A stretch of DNA of 64,000 nt from Devosia indica (lineage in GTDB: Bacteria; Pseudomonadota; Alphaproteobacteria; Rhizobiales; Devosiaceae): contig NZ_PYVZ01000015.1 of the NCBI RefSeq assembly GCF_003056405.1, positions 50,121 through 114,120 of the forward strand, written 5' to 3'. The notes under the pieces are model-generated. The model worked only from the letters and a program-made list of their open reading frames with translations, made no database searches and had not been told where the DNA came from. A program made the position numbers and the translations under genes. Shown here one piece after another: positions 26,975-35,262 of this stretch (its first letter is position 1; every line of letters begins with the position of its first letter).

Positions 26975-28002
26975 GCACATTCATAATTGCCGAAGCCGGG
27001 GTCAATCATAATGGAGACGCTGCGCTCGCGCGGCGGCTGGTCGAAGTGGCGGCCGAGAGTGGCGCCGATGCGGTCAAGTTCCAGACTTTTTCGGCGGACA
27101 AGCTGACGGCCAAAGGGGCTGCCAAGGCGGAGTACCAGAAGCGCGCGACCGGCGACGGCGACCAGTATGACATGCTTAAGGCGCTTGAGATGTCCGAGGT
27201 CCTTCACAAGGAGTTGGCGGCACTGTCGAGCGAGTTGGGCATTGAGTTCATGTCGACCGCCTTTGACGAGGACTCGCTCGATCTTTTGGTCGCGTTGGGA
27301 ATTAGACGCATCAAGGTGCCCTCTGGGGAGATCACGAACTACCCCTTCCTGCGGTACATGGTGCGCAAGAACTTGCCGCTCATCGTTTCGACGGGTATGG
27401 CCGACCTGGCCGAGGTCGAGGAAGCCATAGCGGTCATCGCCGCAGAACGACAGTCCTGCGGGTTGTCTGGCTCCCTCAAGGACATAGTCACCGTGCTGCA
27501 CTGCACCTCGAATTATCCCGCCGCTGTTGAAGACGTCAATCTCAACGCCATGCTCACCATGGGCAAAGCCACCGGCATGCCGGTAGGCTATTCCGACCAC
27601 ACATTGGGCGTAGCCGTATCCACCGCAGCGGTTGCTATGGGTGCGCGCGTCATCGAAAAGCACTTCACGCTCGACAAAACCATGCCGGGACCTGATCACG
27701 CCGCCTCACTTGATCCTGACGATCTCAAGGCCATGGTCGACGCGATAAGGGCCGTAGAGGGAGCTCTGGGAGACGGCATCAAGGCGCCGACCGCGTCCGA
27801 GGTCCCCGTGCGAGCGCTGGTCCGGCGGAGCGTCACCACGGTTCGTCCGATCGCCGCCGGCTCGGTGATCAAGCCATCGGACCTGACCCTGATGCGGCCC
27901 GGCACTGGCATTGCGCCAAAGGATTTCGAGGCCGTCACCGGACGCAAGGCAGCCCGTGACATCGTGGCTGGCAAGACGCTTGACTGGGTCGACCTGCAAT
28001 GA
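26971..28002 (+). CDS. neuB: N-acetylneuraminate/legionaminate synthase (NeuB/LegI family)
   Basis: 343 residues, standard length. TIM-barrel domain with FIIAEAGVNHNGD, AVKFQTFSADKL, EFMSTAFDEDS and IKVPSGEITNYPFL, then the C-terminal SAF/antifreeze-like domain (VRRSVTTVRPIAAGSVIKPSDLTLMRPG shows its start). Condenses phosphoenolpyruvate with a 6-carbon amino sugar to a 9-carbon acid. Starts at GTG overlapping the cytidylyltransferase stop; overlaps the next gene by 4 bp. With the dehydratase/aminotransferase route here, the substrate should be 2,4-diacetamido-2,4,6-trideoxymannose, giving Leg5Ac7Ac. Confidence 0.95.
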   Translation: MSTFIIAEAGVNHNGDAALARRLVEVAAESGADAVKFQTFSADKLTAKGAAKAEYQKRATGDGDQYDMLKALEMSEVLHKELAALSSELGIEFMSTAFDEDSLDLLVALGIRRIKVPSGEITNYPFLRYMVRKNLPLIVSTGMADLAEVEEAIAVIAAERQSCGLSGSLKDIVTVLHCTSNYPAAVEDVNLNAMLTMGKATGMPVGYSDHTLGVAVSTAAVAMGARVIEKHFTLDKTMPGPDHAASLDPDDLKAMVDAIRAVEGALGDGIKAPTASEVPVRALVRRSVTTVRPIAAGSVIKPSDLTLMRPGTGIAPKDFEAVTGRKAARDIVAGKTLDWVDLQ

Positions 28003-29138
28003 ACCGGCAACGCAAGGTCGTCTATGTGTCAGGAACACGGGCAGATTTTGGCCTGATGCAATCGAGCCTGCAAGCCATTAATGCCAGCCCAGCTTTGGAG
28101 CTGGGCGTTGTGGCAACCGGCATGCATCTGGACGAGCGCTACGGCTGTACCGTCAGGGAAATCGAGGGTGCTGGCCTGCCTGTCGTGGCGCGAGTGCCGG
28201 TAAGTCATGTCCGGACGAAGGGAGCTGATACGGCGCGCAACATCGCCACCATGCTCAGTGGCTTTGTCGATGCCTTTGCAGGAATAGCTCCGGATCTGGT
28301 TCTGATTCTCGGCGACCGAGGAGAAATGCTAGCTGCGGCAATCGCTGGCGGCCATATGTCGATTCCGGTCGTCCACGTGCACGGGGGTGAGCGCTCCGGC
28401 ACAATAGACGAACCGGTACGCCATGCGATCTCCAAACTCTCGCATGTCCATCTCGTTGCGACTGAGGAGAGCGCCGAACGGCTCGTCAAGATGGGGGAGG
28501 CACCAGAGACCGTGCACATCATCGGTGCGCCTGGTCTCGACGGGTTGACCGACTTGGCCTCATTCGAAAAGGAGGCGCTGTTCGCGGCACTCGGACTCAG
28601 GCAGGGCAAACAAACGGCGCTCCTGCTCTACCACCCTGTGTTGCAGGAGGCCGATGAGGCCGGCGAACAGGTGGAAGCCGCGATCCGATCCCTGCTTGCC
28701 GAGAACTTTGCGGTGCTCGCGCTCAAACCAAACTCGGATGCCGGAAGTGCAAAGGTTCTCGATGCCTTGGAGCGCCGTTCTGAACAAGGTGACATTCGAC
28801 TTCTAACCCATCTCCGACGCGACCAGTTCGTATCCCTGCTCAAGCATGTGGACCTGCTGGTCGGCAATTCGAGCAGCGGTATCATCGAGGCTGCCTCCTT
28901 TGGAACCCCGGTAGTCAATATCGGCTCGCGCCAGCACCTGCGCCAGCGAAACCGCAATGTCATCGATGTCGCCGCCGAAGAAAGCGCAATTGCCCATGGC
29001 CTGGCATTGGCGCAGCGAATGGGGCGCCAGTATCCTGCTAATATTTACGGTGACGGCAATGCCGGCCGTCGACTCGTATCCATCTTGGTATCGCTCGACC
29101 TCTCGGGCCAACTTATGAACAAGGTCAATGCCTACTGA
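27999..29138 (+). CDS. neuC: Hydrolysing UDP-sugar 2-epimerase (NeuC/LegG family)
   Basis: 379 residues. VVYVSGTRADFGLMQSSL is the NeuC/LegG N-terminal signature, followed by DLVLILGDRGEMLAAAIA, IPVVHVHGGERSGTIDE and the C-terminal nucleotide-binding block LVGNSSSGIIEAASFGTPVVNIGSRQ. It releases UDP and inverts C2, giving the free N-acetyl-mannosamine-type sugar for the synthase. LegG uses UDP-2,4-diacetamido-trideoxyglucose, NeuC uses UDP-GlcNAc; the surrounding acetyltransferase and aminotransferase favour the LegG role. Overlaps its neighbours by 4 and 11 bp. Confidence 0.94.
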   Translation: MNRQRKVVYVSGTRADFGLMQSSLQAINASPALELGVVATGMHLDERYGCTVREIEGAGLPVVARVPVSHVRTKGADTARNIATMLSGFVDAFAGIAPDLVLILGDRGEMLAAAIAGGHMSIPVVHVHGGERSGTIDEPVRHAISKLSHVHLVATEESAERLVKMGEAPETVHIIGAPGLDGLTDLASFEKEALFAALGLRQGKQTALLLYHPVLQEADEAGEQVEAAIRSLLAENFAVLALKPNSDAGSAKVLDALERRSEQGDIRLLTHLRRDQFVSLLKHVDLLVGNSSSGIIEAASFGTPVVNIGSRQHLRQRNRNVIDVAAEESAIAHGLALAQRMGRQYPANIYGDGNAGRRLVSILVSLDLSGQLMNKVNAY

Positions 29139-29751
29139 CGTCCTCAAGTTGATCGGTGCGGGTGGCCACGCAGCCGTGGTAGCTGATGCCGCGATGTTGT
29201 CTGCGGGTTGCAGGCTGCTCGTGTACTCCCAGGATCACTCGCAGGCGGGTCATGACATGCTTGGCTATGTGGTCCAGTATCTCGACGACAGTATTGCGCT
29301 TGACCGGATTCACGTAGCCATCGGGAACAATGCGGTACGAAAGCGACTGCAGCGGCAATTCGCGGGGATAGGCGCAACCCCCACGACGGTCGTCCATCCA
29401 CAGGCAATCGTGGCGACAATCTCGGCTGCCGGGGCGGGGAGCTTTGTAGCGGCTGGTGCCATCCTGGCGCCGCGGAGCCGTGTTGGGGAAGGAGTGATTG
29501 TCAACCACCGCGCCGTTGTGGATCACGATGTCCTGGTGGGTGAATTCAGCCATATTGCACCGGGAGCCGTTCTGGGTGGAGGCGTAAAAGTTGGAGTCGG
29601 TGTGCTGGTTGGGGCGGGCGCCACCGTATTGCCCGGACTCACGGTTGGAGATGGCGCCACAATTGGTGCTGGTGCGATGGTGCTGGCCGATGTACCGGCT
29701 GGCGCAACAGTCGTCGGTGTGCCAGCCCACAAAACGAGAAAGAATGCCTGA
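29128..29751 (+). CDS. Sugar O/N-acetyltransferase, PglD/NeuD family
   Basis: 207 residues. N-terminal nucleotide-sugar-binding fold (LKLIGAGGHAAVVADAAML) then a left-handed beta-helix of hexapeptide repeats (AAGAGSFVAAGAILAP, VIVNHRAVVDHDVLVGEF, APGAVLGGGVKVGVGVLVGAGATVLPG). The His of the IVNHRAVVDHD segment is where PglD has its catalytic base. In this locus it should acetylate the 4-amino group of the UDP-sugar made by the aminotransferase, yielding UDP-diNAc-bacillosamine (LegH/PglD step). Overlaps the preceding gene by 11 bp and the next by 1 bp. Confidence 0.92.
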   Translation: MPTDVLKLIGAGGHAAVVADAAMLSAGCRLLVYSQDHSQAGHDMLGYVVQYLDDSIALDRIHVAIGNNAVRKRLQRQFAGIGATPTTVVHPQAIVATISAAGAGSFVAAGAILAPRSRVGEGVIVNHRAVVDHDVLVGEFSHIAPGAVLGGGVKVGVGVLVGAGATVLPGLTVGDGATIGAGAMVLADVPAGATVVGVPAHKTRKNA

Positions 29752-31220
29752 TGGATATCCTGGAGTTGAGCATTTTGCGGCAAGCGACCCTGCGCGAAGC
29801 GCTCGCGCAGCTCGATCGTACTGCGCAGGGCATCATCCTGCTCAATGACGAGTCCGGCCGTTTCGAACGTACGATCACCGACGGGGACCTTCGACGACTG
29901 ATGCTCCAGGGGGCCAGCCTTGACGACCGACTGGCCGAACTCGCCCCCGCAGAGTCTGTCACTTTGACTCCTGGGTTTACGCGCCGCCAGGCTCTCGAGA
30001 AAATGCAAAAGCACGGTATCAATCAGGTGCCAGTCATTGACGCCTCTGGGCGCGCCGTGGACCTAGTGCTGCGCGCCGAGATCGATGAACAGATTCTCCT
30101 ATCCACACCCCATATGGGGAGCGCGGAACTCGATTTTGTCGGTGAGGCCTTTCGTACCAACTGGATTGCCCCGCTAGGTCCCAATGTAGACGCCTTCGAG
30201 AATGAGTTGGCCAGTGCGGTTGGCGCTGGTCATGCGGTTGCATTGAGCTCGGGTACAGCCGCCATCCACATTGCGTTGATCTTGCTCGGTGTTGGGCATG
30301 GCGACACGGTGTTTTGCTCATCGCTAACTTTTGCCGCAAGCGTTAACCCCATCGTCTATCAGGGGGCAGAGCCAGTTTTGATTGATGCCGAACCCGACAG
30401 CTGGAACATGTCGCCTGTCGCGCTTGAGCGGGCGCTTTCGGCTGCGGCTCGGGCCAATCGCCTGCCGAAAGCGGTGATCATAGTCTCTCTTTATGGCCAG
30501 AGTGCTAACATGGATCCGCTTTTGGAGCTGTGTGAGCATTATGGTGTGCCAGTTGTCGAGGACGCCGCTGAGTCACTTGGCGCCACTTATAAGGGCAAAT
30601 GTTCAGGCACCTTTGGCAAGCTGGGCATCTATTCGTTCAACGGGAACAAGATTATCACGACGTCCGGCGGCGGCATGCTGGTAACCGAAGACAAGGCGTT
30701 TGCGGACCGTGCTCGGTTCCTGGCTACCCAGGCGCGCGACCCAGCGCCTCACTACGAGCATTCGGTCATCGGCTACAACTACCGAATGAGCAATATCCTT
30801 GCCGGCGTTGGCCGTGGTCAGCTCCGCGTGTTGGATGAACGCGTCGCCGCCCGCCGAGCCATATTTGATCTCTACAAGTCAGAGCTCAGCGATCTCGGCT
30901 GGCTTGAATGGATGCCGGAGCCAGAGTGGAGCTTTTCGACCCACTGGCTCTCCGTCTGCACCATAGCCAAGGATAGTGCTCATATCCGCAGCTCGGATGT
31001 CATTGCTGCCCTTGCCGCAGACCTGATCGAGGCGCGTCCGGTCTGGAAACCTATGCACCTGCAGCCGGTTTTCTCGGAATGCGACTACTATGAACATGGC
31101 AATGCGTCGGTTTCTGACGATCTGTTCACGCGGGGCATATGTCTGCCGTCTGGTTCGAATATGAGCGAGAGGCAAGTGCTGCGTGTCATCGAGCGTCTTC
31201 GCGCGTACTCTACAAGCTAG
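29751..31220 (+). CDS. Fusion of CBS-domain pair and DegT/DnrJ-type PLP aminotransferase (LegC/PglE role)
   Basis: 489 residues. Residues 1-~115 are two CBS motifs (GIILLNDESGRFERTITDGDLRRLM; NQVPVIDASGRAVDLVLR), and from ~120 a sugar aminotransferase of the DegT/DnrJ/EryC1 family: ALSSGTAAIHIAL for PLP phosphate, VVEDAAESLGATY, and the Schiff-base Lys300 in SFNGNKIITTSGGG. It should transaminate the 4-keto sugar from the dehydratase. In Campylobacter-type clusters the CBS pair is fused to a nucleotidyltransferase (PtmE); fusion to the aminotransferase is less usual and may provide nucleotide-dependent regulation. Last gene of the operon, starting in the overlap TGATG. Confidence 0.93.
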   Translation: MDILELSILRQATLREALAQLDRTAQGIILLNDESGRFERTITDGDLRRLMLQGASLDDRLAELAPAESVTLTPGFTRRQALEKMQKHGINQVPVIDASGRAVDLVLRAEIDEQILLSTPHMGSAELDFVGEAFRTNWIAPLGPNVDAFENELASAVGAGHAVALSSGTAAIHIALILLGVGHGDTVFCSSLTFAASVNPIVYQGAEPVLIDAEPDSWNMSPVALERALSAAARANRLPKAVIIVSLYGQSANMDPLLELCEHYGVPVVEDAAESLGATYKGKCSGTFGKLGIYSFNGNKIITTSGGGMLVTEDKAFADRARFLATQARDPAPHYEHSVIGYNYRMSNILAGVGRGQLRVLDERVAARRAIFDLYKSELSDLGWLEWMPEPEWSFSTHWLSVCTIAKDSAHIRSSDVIAALAADLIEARPVWKPMHLQPVFSECDYYEHGNASVSDDLFTRGICLPSGSNMSERQVLRVIERLRAYSTS

Positions 31221-31349
31221 ACCGCTTGGCGTATTCGTGAATCGACGCCAGCGTTTGCAATTTGGACTCACCGCTTACGGTTGTTGTTCGCCTGCCGAAC
31301 AATCCCGTTCTTTTGGAAGCCGTCTCAACCCGGCTATTACATGCTGGGG

Positions 31350-31500
31350 GTACCATTTAGGCGGCTCGTCAGTCAGCCGGTCCCGACTGCGATCAATCAA
31401 GTATACCAGCGCCCACAGACCAATCGACAGACCGTCAGTGACCTTACGCTGCGTGCAGCCGCTGGTCTGCGTCAGCCGAACGGTCTCGGCTTCAAATTCG
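31350..31500 (-). pseudogene. Remnant of IS3-family OrfA
   Basis: On the minus strand, VEFEAETVRLTQTSGCTQRK, a WALVYLIDRSRDRLTDEPP-like stretch and a truncated end match the start of IS3-type OrfA proteins (EFxAExVRL-TSGxT-R-VA--LG...SRDR). A stop stands directly upstream and the downstream part is missing. It lies in the 380-bp gap after the aminotransferase, otherwise without genes. Confidence 0.6.
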
Positions 31501-31600
31501 ACTCACTAGAGCGGAACCCGAGCTGAATGAATCGGTTTGGGTTTCCAAATCATTTGGTTTCTGATTCATCGTGTTTGCCGGGGCGAGGAGGCCGGCGAAC

Positions 31601-31800
31601 ATGTCGAAAGCTCTCTCGCTCGATCTCAGGACGCGTGTTCTTGCTGCTGTAGCTGGCGGGCTCAGTCATCGGCAGGCTGCTGAACGTTTTGAGGTGAGCG
31701 CGGCAAGTGTGAGCCGCTGGAGGGCGCGTGAACGCGAACAGGGAGCGCCTCTGCCAAAGGCGCTGGGCGGCGATCGACGGTCGGGGCGTATCGATGCCTG
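31601..31800 (+). pseudogene. 5' fragment of IS630-family transposase
   Basis: From ATG 31601, MSKALSLDLRTRVLAAVAGG then HRQAAERFEVSAASVSRW is the N-terminal helix-turn-helix of IS630 transposases, continuing to GGDRRSGRIDA. The frame is then lost at the left end of the IS3-family element at 31806. The remaining ~280 residues are not found on the other side of that element, so DNA has been lost. Confidence 0.8.
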
Positions 31801-31834
31801 TGGCCTGACCCCATAGGGTGGTCCGGTTTCAGTC

Positions 31835-32212
31835 TTAGTGCATGATCGGCTTTTCGGCTATTGCCTGGACAGATGGCGGTGCCGATCCGGGCGGTGGCGC
31901 AGGCCAGATAATAGCCTGCGGTGCTGGTGGTTTATATCCAAGCGACGAATGCGGCCGCTCAGTGTTGTAGTAGCGTCTCCATGCCTCGATGATGACCTTT
32001 GCCTCAGCGAGGCTGTAGAAGATTTCACCGTTGAGCAGCTCGTCGCGCAGCTTCGAGTTGAAGCTCTCGCAATAGCCGTTCTCCCAGGGGCTGCCCGGCT
32101 CGATGAATGCGGTCTTGGCGCCGACGGCGACGATCCACTCCCGCACGGCCTTGGCGATGAACTCCGGACGTTGTCGGAACGAACATGGGCCGGCACACCG
32201 CGTAGGATAAAC
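31835..32212 (-). pseudogene. IS3-family transposase OrfB, C-terminal part
   Basis: Reads LRGVPAHVRSDN, then after a one-base deletion REWIVAVGAKTAFIEPGSPW and ENGYCESFNSKLRDELL, the integrase-core block with the catalytic Glu, and YNTERPHSSLGYKPPAP at the end. It continues the piece at 34725-35262, split from it by the IS66 element; the duplication GGATAAAC at 32205-32212 marks the junction. Confidence 0.88.
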
Positions 32213-32233
32213 GTAAGCGCGTAGCCGAGGCCG

Positions 32234-33850
32234 TTACTTTCTGAAGTTCCATGGCATGAGGTCGGCGATCTGGCTGTTTGGCCAGCCGCTGGCAATACGC
32301 TCGAGCGTTTGCGTGAGCCAGGCATTGGGGTCGACGCCGTTCATCTTGGCTGTGGTCAGGAGCGTTGCGATCGTGGCCCAGGCCCGCCCACCACCATCGG
32401 AGCCGGCGAACAGTGCATTCTTGCGCGTAATTGTCTGCGGCCTGATTGCGCGTTCGACGATGTTGGAGTCGATCTCGATACGACCATCGGCGAGGAAGCG
32501 CTCGAGGGCGGCGCGGCGGCTCAGGGTATAGCGGATGGCCTCGGCCAGTTTGGATTTGCCCGACAGGCGCGGCAGCTCCCGATCCAGCATGGAGAACAGT
32601 TCGACCACGATGGGACTGGATCGTTCTGCCCGGATGCTGGCACGCAGGTCGGCACCATGGCCGCGGATATCCTCCTCAATGGCCCAGAGTGGCTCCATTG
32701 CCTTGACCACAGCACCGGCAAAGGGCGAGCTATCGCTGGCATGCAGGTCGAAGAACTTGCGCCGCGCGTGGGACCAGCACCCTGCCAGGGTCATGGCGTC
32801 ATTGGTGCCACGGTCCTTGCCCAGCCGGTTATAGGCGGCATAGCCGTCGACCTGCAGGATGCCGCGATAACCATCCAGATGCCGAGCGACGCAATCACCG
32901 GACCGAGAGTCCTCGAACAGATAGGCCACCATCGGCGGTCCGGATCCCCCAAAGGGTCGATCGTCTCGGGCATAGGCCCAAAGCCAGGCGGTTTTCACTT
33001 TGCCCGAACCCGGAGCCAGCGTCGGCAATCGGGTCTCGTCGGCAAAGACGCGTTCGCCCTGCTTGATAGTGTGCAGAACATACTGGGCCAGCGGCTCGAG
33101 CTCGAAGCCGACCCGGCCCATCCACTGGGCCATCAGCGAGCGATCCAGTTCCACGCCGTCGCGGGCGTAAATCTCTTCCTGCCGGTAGAGCGGCAAGCCA
33201 TCAGCGTATTTGCTGACCGCCACCTGGGCCAGCAGCGCCTCGGTCGGAATGCCGCCAGCAATCAGGTGATCGGGCGCCGGGGCCTGCACGATGCGGTCTT
33301 CGCCGTCAGCCTGGCGATAGGCGTATTTGGGGCGACGGGTGACGATGACGCGGAACTTGGCGGGGGTCACATCGAGGCGCTCGGAGACGTCTTCACCAAT
33401 GCGCACGGCCTCCAGGCCAACGCAGTCGGCCGGCACCTCTGGCTCGATCACCTGCTCGATCCGCTCCAGGTGCGGGGCAAAGCCCCTGCGGGGACGTGAA
33501 GCACGTGGCGCTGCAGCCTGCTTGTCGCGTGCGGCCAGGCCGGCCTCGATCGCGCCAATGCCGGTTTCGATCTCGTCGAACACGAAGGCCATCTGCTCAT
33601 CATCAAGCGGGTCGTGCCGCAGCCGTTCCGAGCGCGTGCCATATTGGGCGCGCTGCAGCATGGCGATGATCGAGGTTAGTCGCGTGATGCGCTCGTCGGC
33701 CGTGGCGTTGATGAGCTTGAGCTCGGCGATTTCGGCTTCCAGCGCCAGGCGCTCCTGCTCGGCCGATGCCTTCTGGGCATGGGCCGCAGCGATCATCGCC
33801 TTGAGGGCGTCGACGTCATCGGGAAGCTGCTGCGGATCGGTCGGCATCAT
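32234..33850 (-). CDS. tnpC: IS66 transposase TnpC
   Basis: 538 residues, full length for IS66 TnpC. N-terminal coiled coil (EQERLALEAEIAELKLINA), a Pro-rich zinc-finger-like domain (RPKYAYRQADGEDRI), and the DDE domain with ADETRLPTLAPG, DGYAAYNRLG and the late Glu region (EIDSNIVERAIRPQ). The start is the first ATG of ATGATG at 33850. No frameshift seen. Confidence 0.95.
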   Translation of the reverse strand: MMPTDPQQLPDDVDALKAMIAAAHAQKASAEQERLALEAEIAELKLINATADERITRLTSIIAMLQRAQYGTRSERLRHDPLDDEQMAFVFDEIETGIGAIEAGLAARDKQAAAPRASRPRRGFAPHLERIEQVIEPEVPADCVGLEAVRIGEDVSERLDVTPAKFRVIVTRRPKYAYRQADGEDRIVQAPAPDHLIAGGIPTEALLAQVAVSKYADGLPLYRQEEIYARDGVELDRSLMAQWMGRVGFELEPLAQYVLHTIKQGERVFADETRLPTLAPGSGKVKTAWLWAYARDDRPFGGSGPPMVAYLFEDSRSGDCVARHLDGYRGILQVDGYAAYNRLGKDRGTNDAMTLAGCWSHARRKFFDLHASDSSPFAGAVVKAMEPLWAIEEDIRGHGADLRASIRAERSSPIVVELFSMLDRELPRLSGKSKLAEAIRYTLSRRAALERFLADGRIEIDSNIVERAIRPQTITRKNALFAGSDGGGRAWATIATLLTTAKMNGVDPNAWLTQTLERIASGWPNSQIADLMPWNFRK

Positions 33851-33922
33851 GCCCAAACAATGGCACAAAACACCCCGAATTGCCTCAGCTTTTGCGCCAG
33901 TGAGTCAGTCTGCCGCAGGCTT

Positions 33923-34267
33923 TTACCCAGCCGATTGCGGAGTGCTCTCAGGCACCGCGTGCACTCGTTTCCAGTCCATCCCTTCCACCAATGCCAGCAG
34001 TTGCGCAGTGCTCAACTGAACCCGGCTGTGGCCAATCCGCGGCCAGCAGAATGCCGCCTTCTCCAAGCGCTTGGCGTAGAGACAAAGGCCTGTCCCATCC
34101 CACCACACGATCTTGATCCGGTCCGCCCGTTTGGCGCGGAATACGTAAAGCGAGCCGTTGAAGGGGTCGGCCCCAGCGTCGCGCACCAGACCGACCAGGC
34201 CATCGGGTCCCTTCCTGAAGTCCACCGGCTGGCTGGCCAGGAACACCTTTACGCCCGAGGGGATCAT
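33923..34267 (-). CDS. tnpB: IS66 accessory protein TnpB
   Basis: 114 residues: VFLASQPVDFRKGPDGLVGLV and FVFRAKRADRIKIVWWDG-type blocks (here YVFRAKRADRIKIVWWDGTG) are the TnpB (Orf2) signature of IS66. Its start overlaps the tnpA stop by 4 bp. Needed for transposition with TnpA and TnpC; biochemical role not known. Confidence 0.95.
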   Translation of the reverse strand: MIPSGVKVFLASQPVDFRKGPDGLVGLVRDAGADPFNGSLYVFRAKRADRIKIVWWDGTGLCLYAKRLEKAAFCWPRIGHSRVQLSTAQLLALVEGMDWKRVHAVPESTPQSAG

Positions 34268-34641
34268 GCCAAGCGGACGGCGCGGAGGACCCGGCGCAGG
34301 TGATCCTCGCCCACCATGGGGCCGACGCGGACCATGGCACCTGCGATGCCGATCTCGATGATCCCGCCCGAGGTGCCAGCTTCTTCGCCAGGCGCCTCAC
34401 GCCGTTCAACCTGGCCCTTGGCAATGGCTTTGCGCCGCCAGCCGAACAACTGCGAGGGCGACATCCCGTATCGCCGCGCCACCGCCGAGACGTTCGCGTC
34501 CGGGGCCAGCGCCTCTTCCAAGATCCGCGCCTTGGTCTCGTCCGGCCAGTTGCGCCGCGCCACCGCCGGACTGTTCTCCATCCGGCCAGGCACGACCTCG
34601 AGCAACTGGAAACTTCTATCACTGGGCATATGCGCAGACAT
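34264..34641 (-). CDS. tnpA: IS66 accessory protein TnpA
   Basis: 125 residues, with a helix-turn-helix typical of IS66 Orf1 (ARILEEALAPDANVSAVARR then YGMSPSQLFGWRRKA). Probably DNA binding. First gene of the element, 83 bp inside its right end. Confidence 0.93.
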   Translation of the reverse strand: MSAHMPSDRSFQLLEVVPGRMENSPAVARRNWPDETKARILEEALAPDANVSAVARRYGMSPSQLFGWRRKAIAKGQVERREAPGEEAGTSGGIIEIGIAGAMVRVGPMVGEDHLRRVLRAVRLA

Positions 34642-34724
34642 AGGAACTCACACCATCATCAAAACCATGGTGCCAATACCCCACCACATGCCATCAGGTC
34701 AGACGGGGACGCCTTGGCGCTTAC

Positions 34725-35262
34725 GGATAAACAGGTCGGACAGAACGTCGATGACGTCGGTCGAGTTGAGCTTTCGACCGATCCGGATCACCAGGCACTC
34801 CCGGGTGAACTCGTCGATAATGTTGAGCATGCGGAACTTCCTTCCATTATGGGTCCGTCCCTCGACGAAGTCATAGGACCAGACATGGTTTGGATGCTCG
34901 GGCCGAAGCCGGATGCACGATCCGTCATTCAGCCAGAGCCGGCCTTTCTTCGGTTGCTTCTGGGGAACCTTCAGCCCCTCCCGCCGCCAGATGCGCTCGA
35001 CACGCTTGGCGTTCACTGTCCATCCTTCGGACCGCAGCATCGCCGTGACCCGGCGATAGCCGTATCGGCCATAGCGGGATGCGAGCCGGATGATGTCGGC
35101 GGTCAACGCCTCTTCATCCGGCCTACCTCTGGGCTTCTTGCGCTGGGTCGAACGGTGCTGGCCGAGAACTTTGCAGGCAAAGCGCTCCGAGACGGAGAAC
35201 TTCGCCATGATATGATCGACGCAGCGCCGACGGCGGGAGGGGCTCAGTAGTTTCCCGAAGCT
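34725..35262 (-). pseudogene. IS3-family transposase OrfB, N-terminal part
   Basis: Reads KLLSPSRRRRCVDHIMAKF, the HTH-21 region (ERFACKVLGQHRSTQR), and the first part of the rve core with the catalytic Asp in HPNHVWSYDFVEG and a second in LNIIDEFTREC. It ends at the IS66 right end and begins at the left end of the IS5-like element (AGCT duplication at 35259-35262). Confidence 0.9.

Larger units (their letters stand above)
32213..34724 (-). mobile_element. IS66-family insertion sequence, complete, with 8-bp target duplication
   Basis: 2512 bp. Both ends begin GTAAGCGC (left GTAAGCGCGTAGCCGAGGCC; right, complement, GTAAGCGCCAAGGCGTCCCC). GGATAAAC occurs directly at 32205-32212 and 34725-34732, the 8-bp duplication expected for IS66. 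It carries tnpA, tnpB and tnpC, all intact, so it may still be mobile. It interrupts orfB of the IS3-family element. Confidence 0.93.

Noticed and set aside
31183..31509. Plus-strand frame of 108 codons after the aminotransferase
   Set aside because: It runs antisense to an IS3 OrfA remnant and begins inside the aminotransferase gene.
32309..33499. Plus-strand frame of 396 codons inside the IS66 element
   Set aside because: Antisense to intact tnpC.
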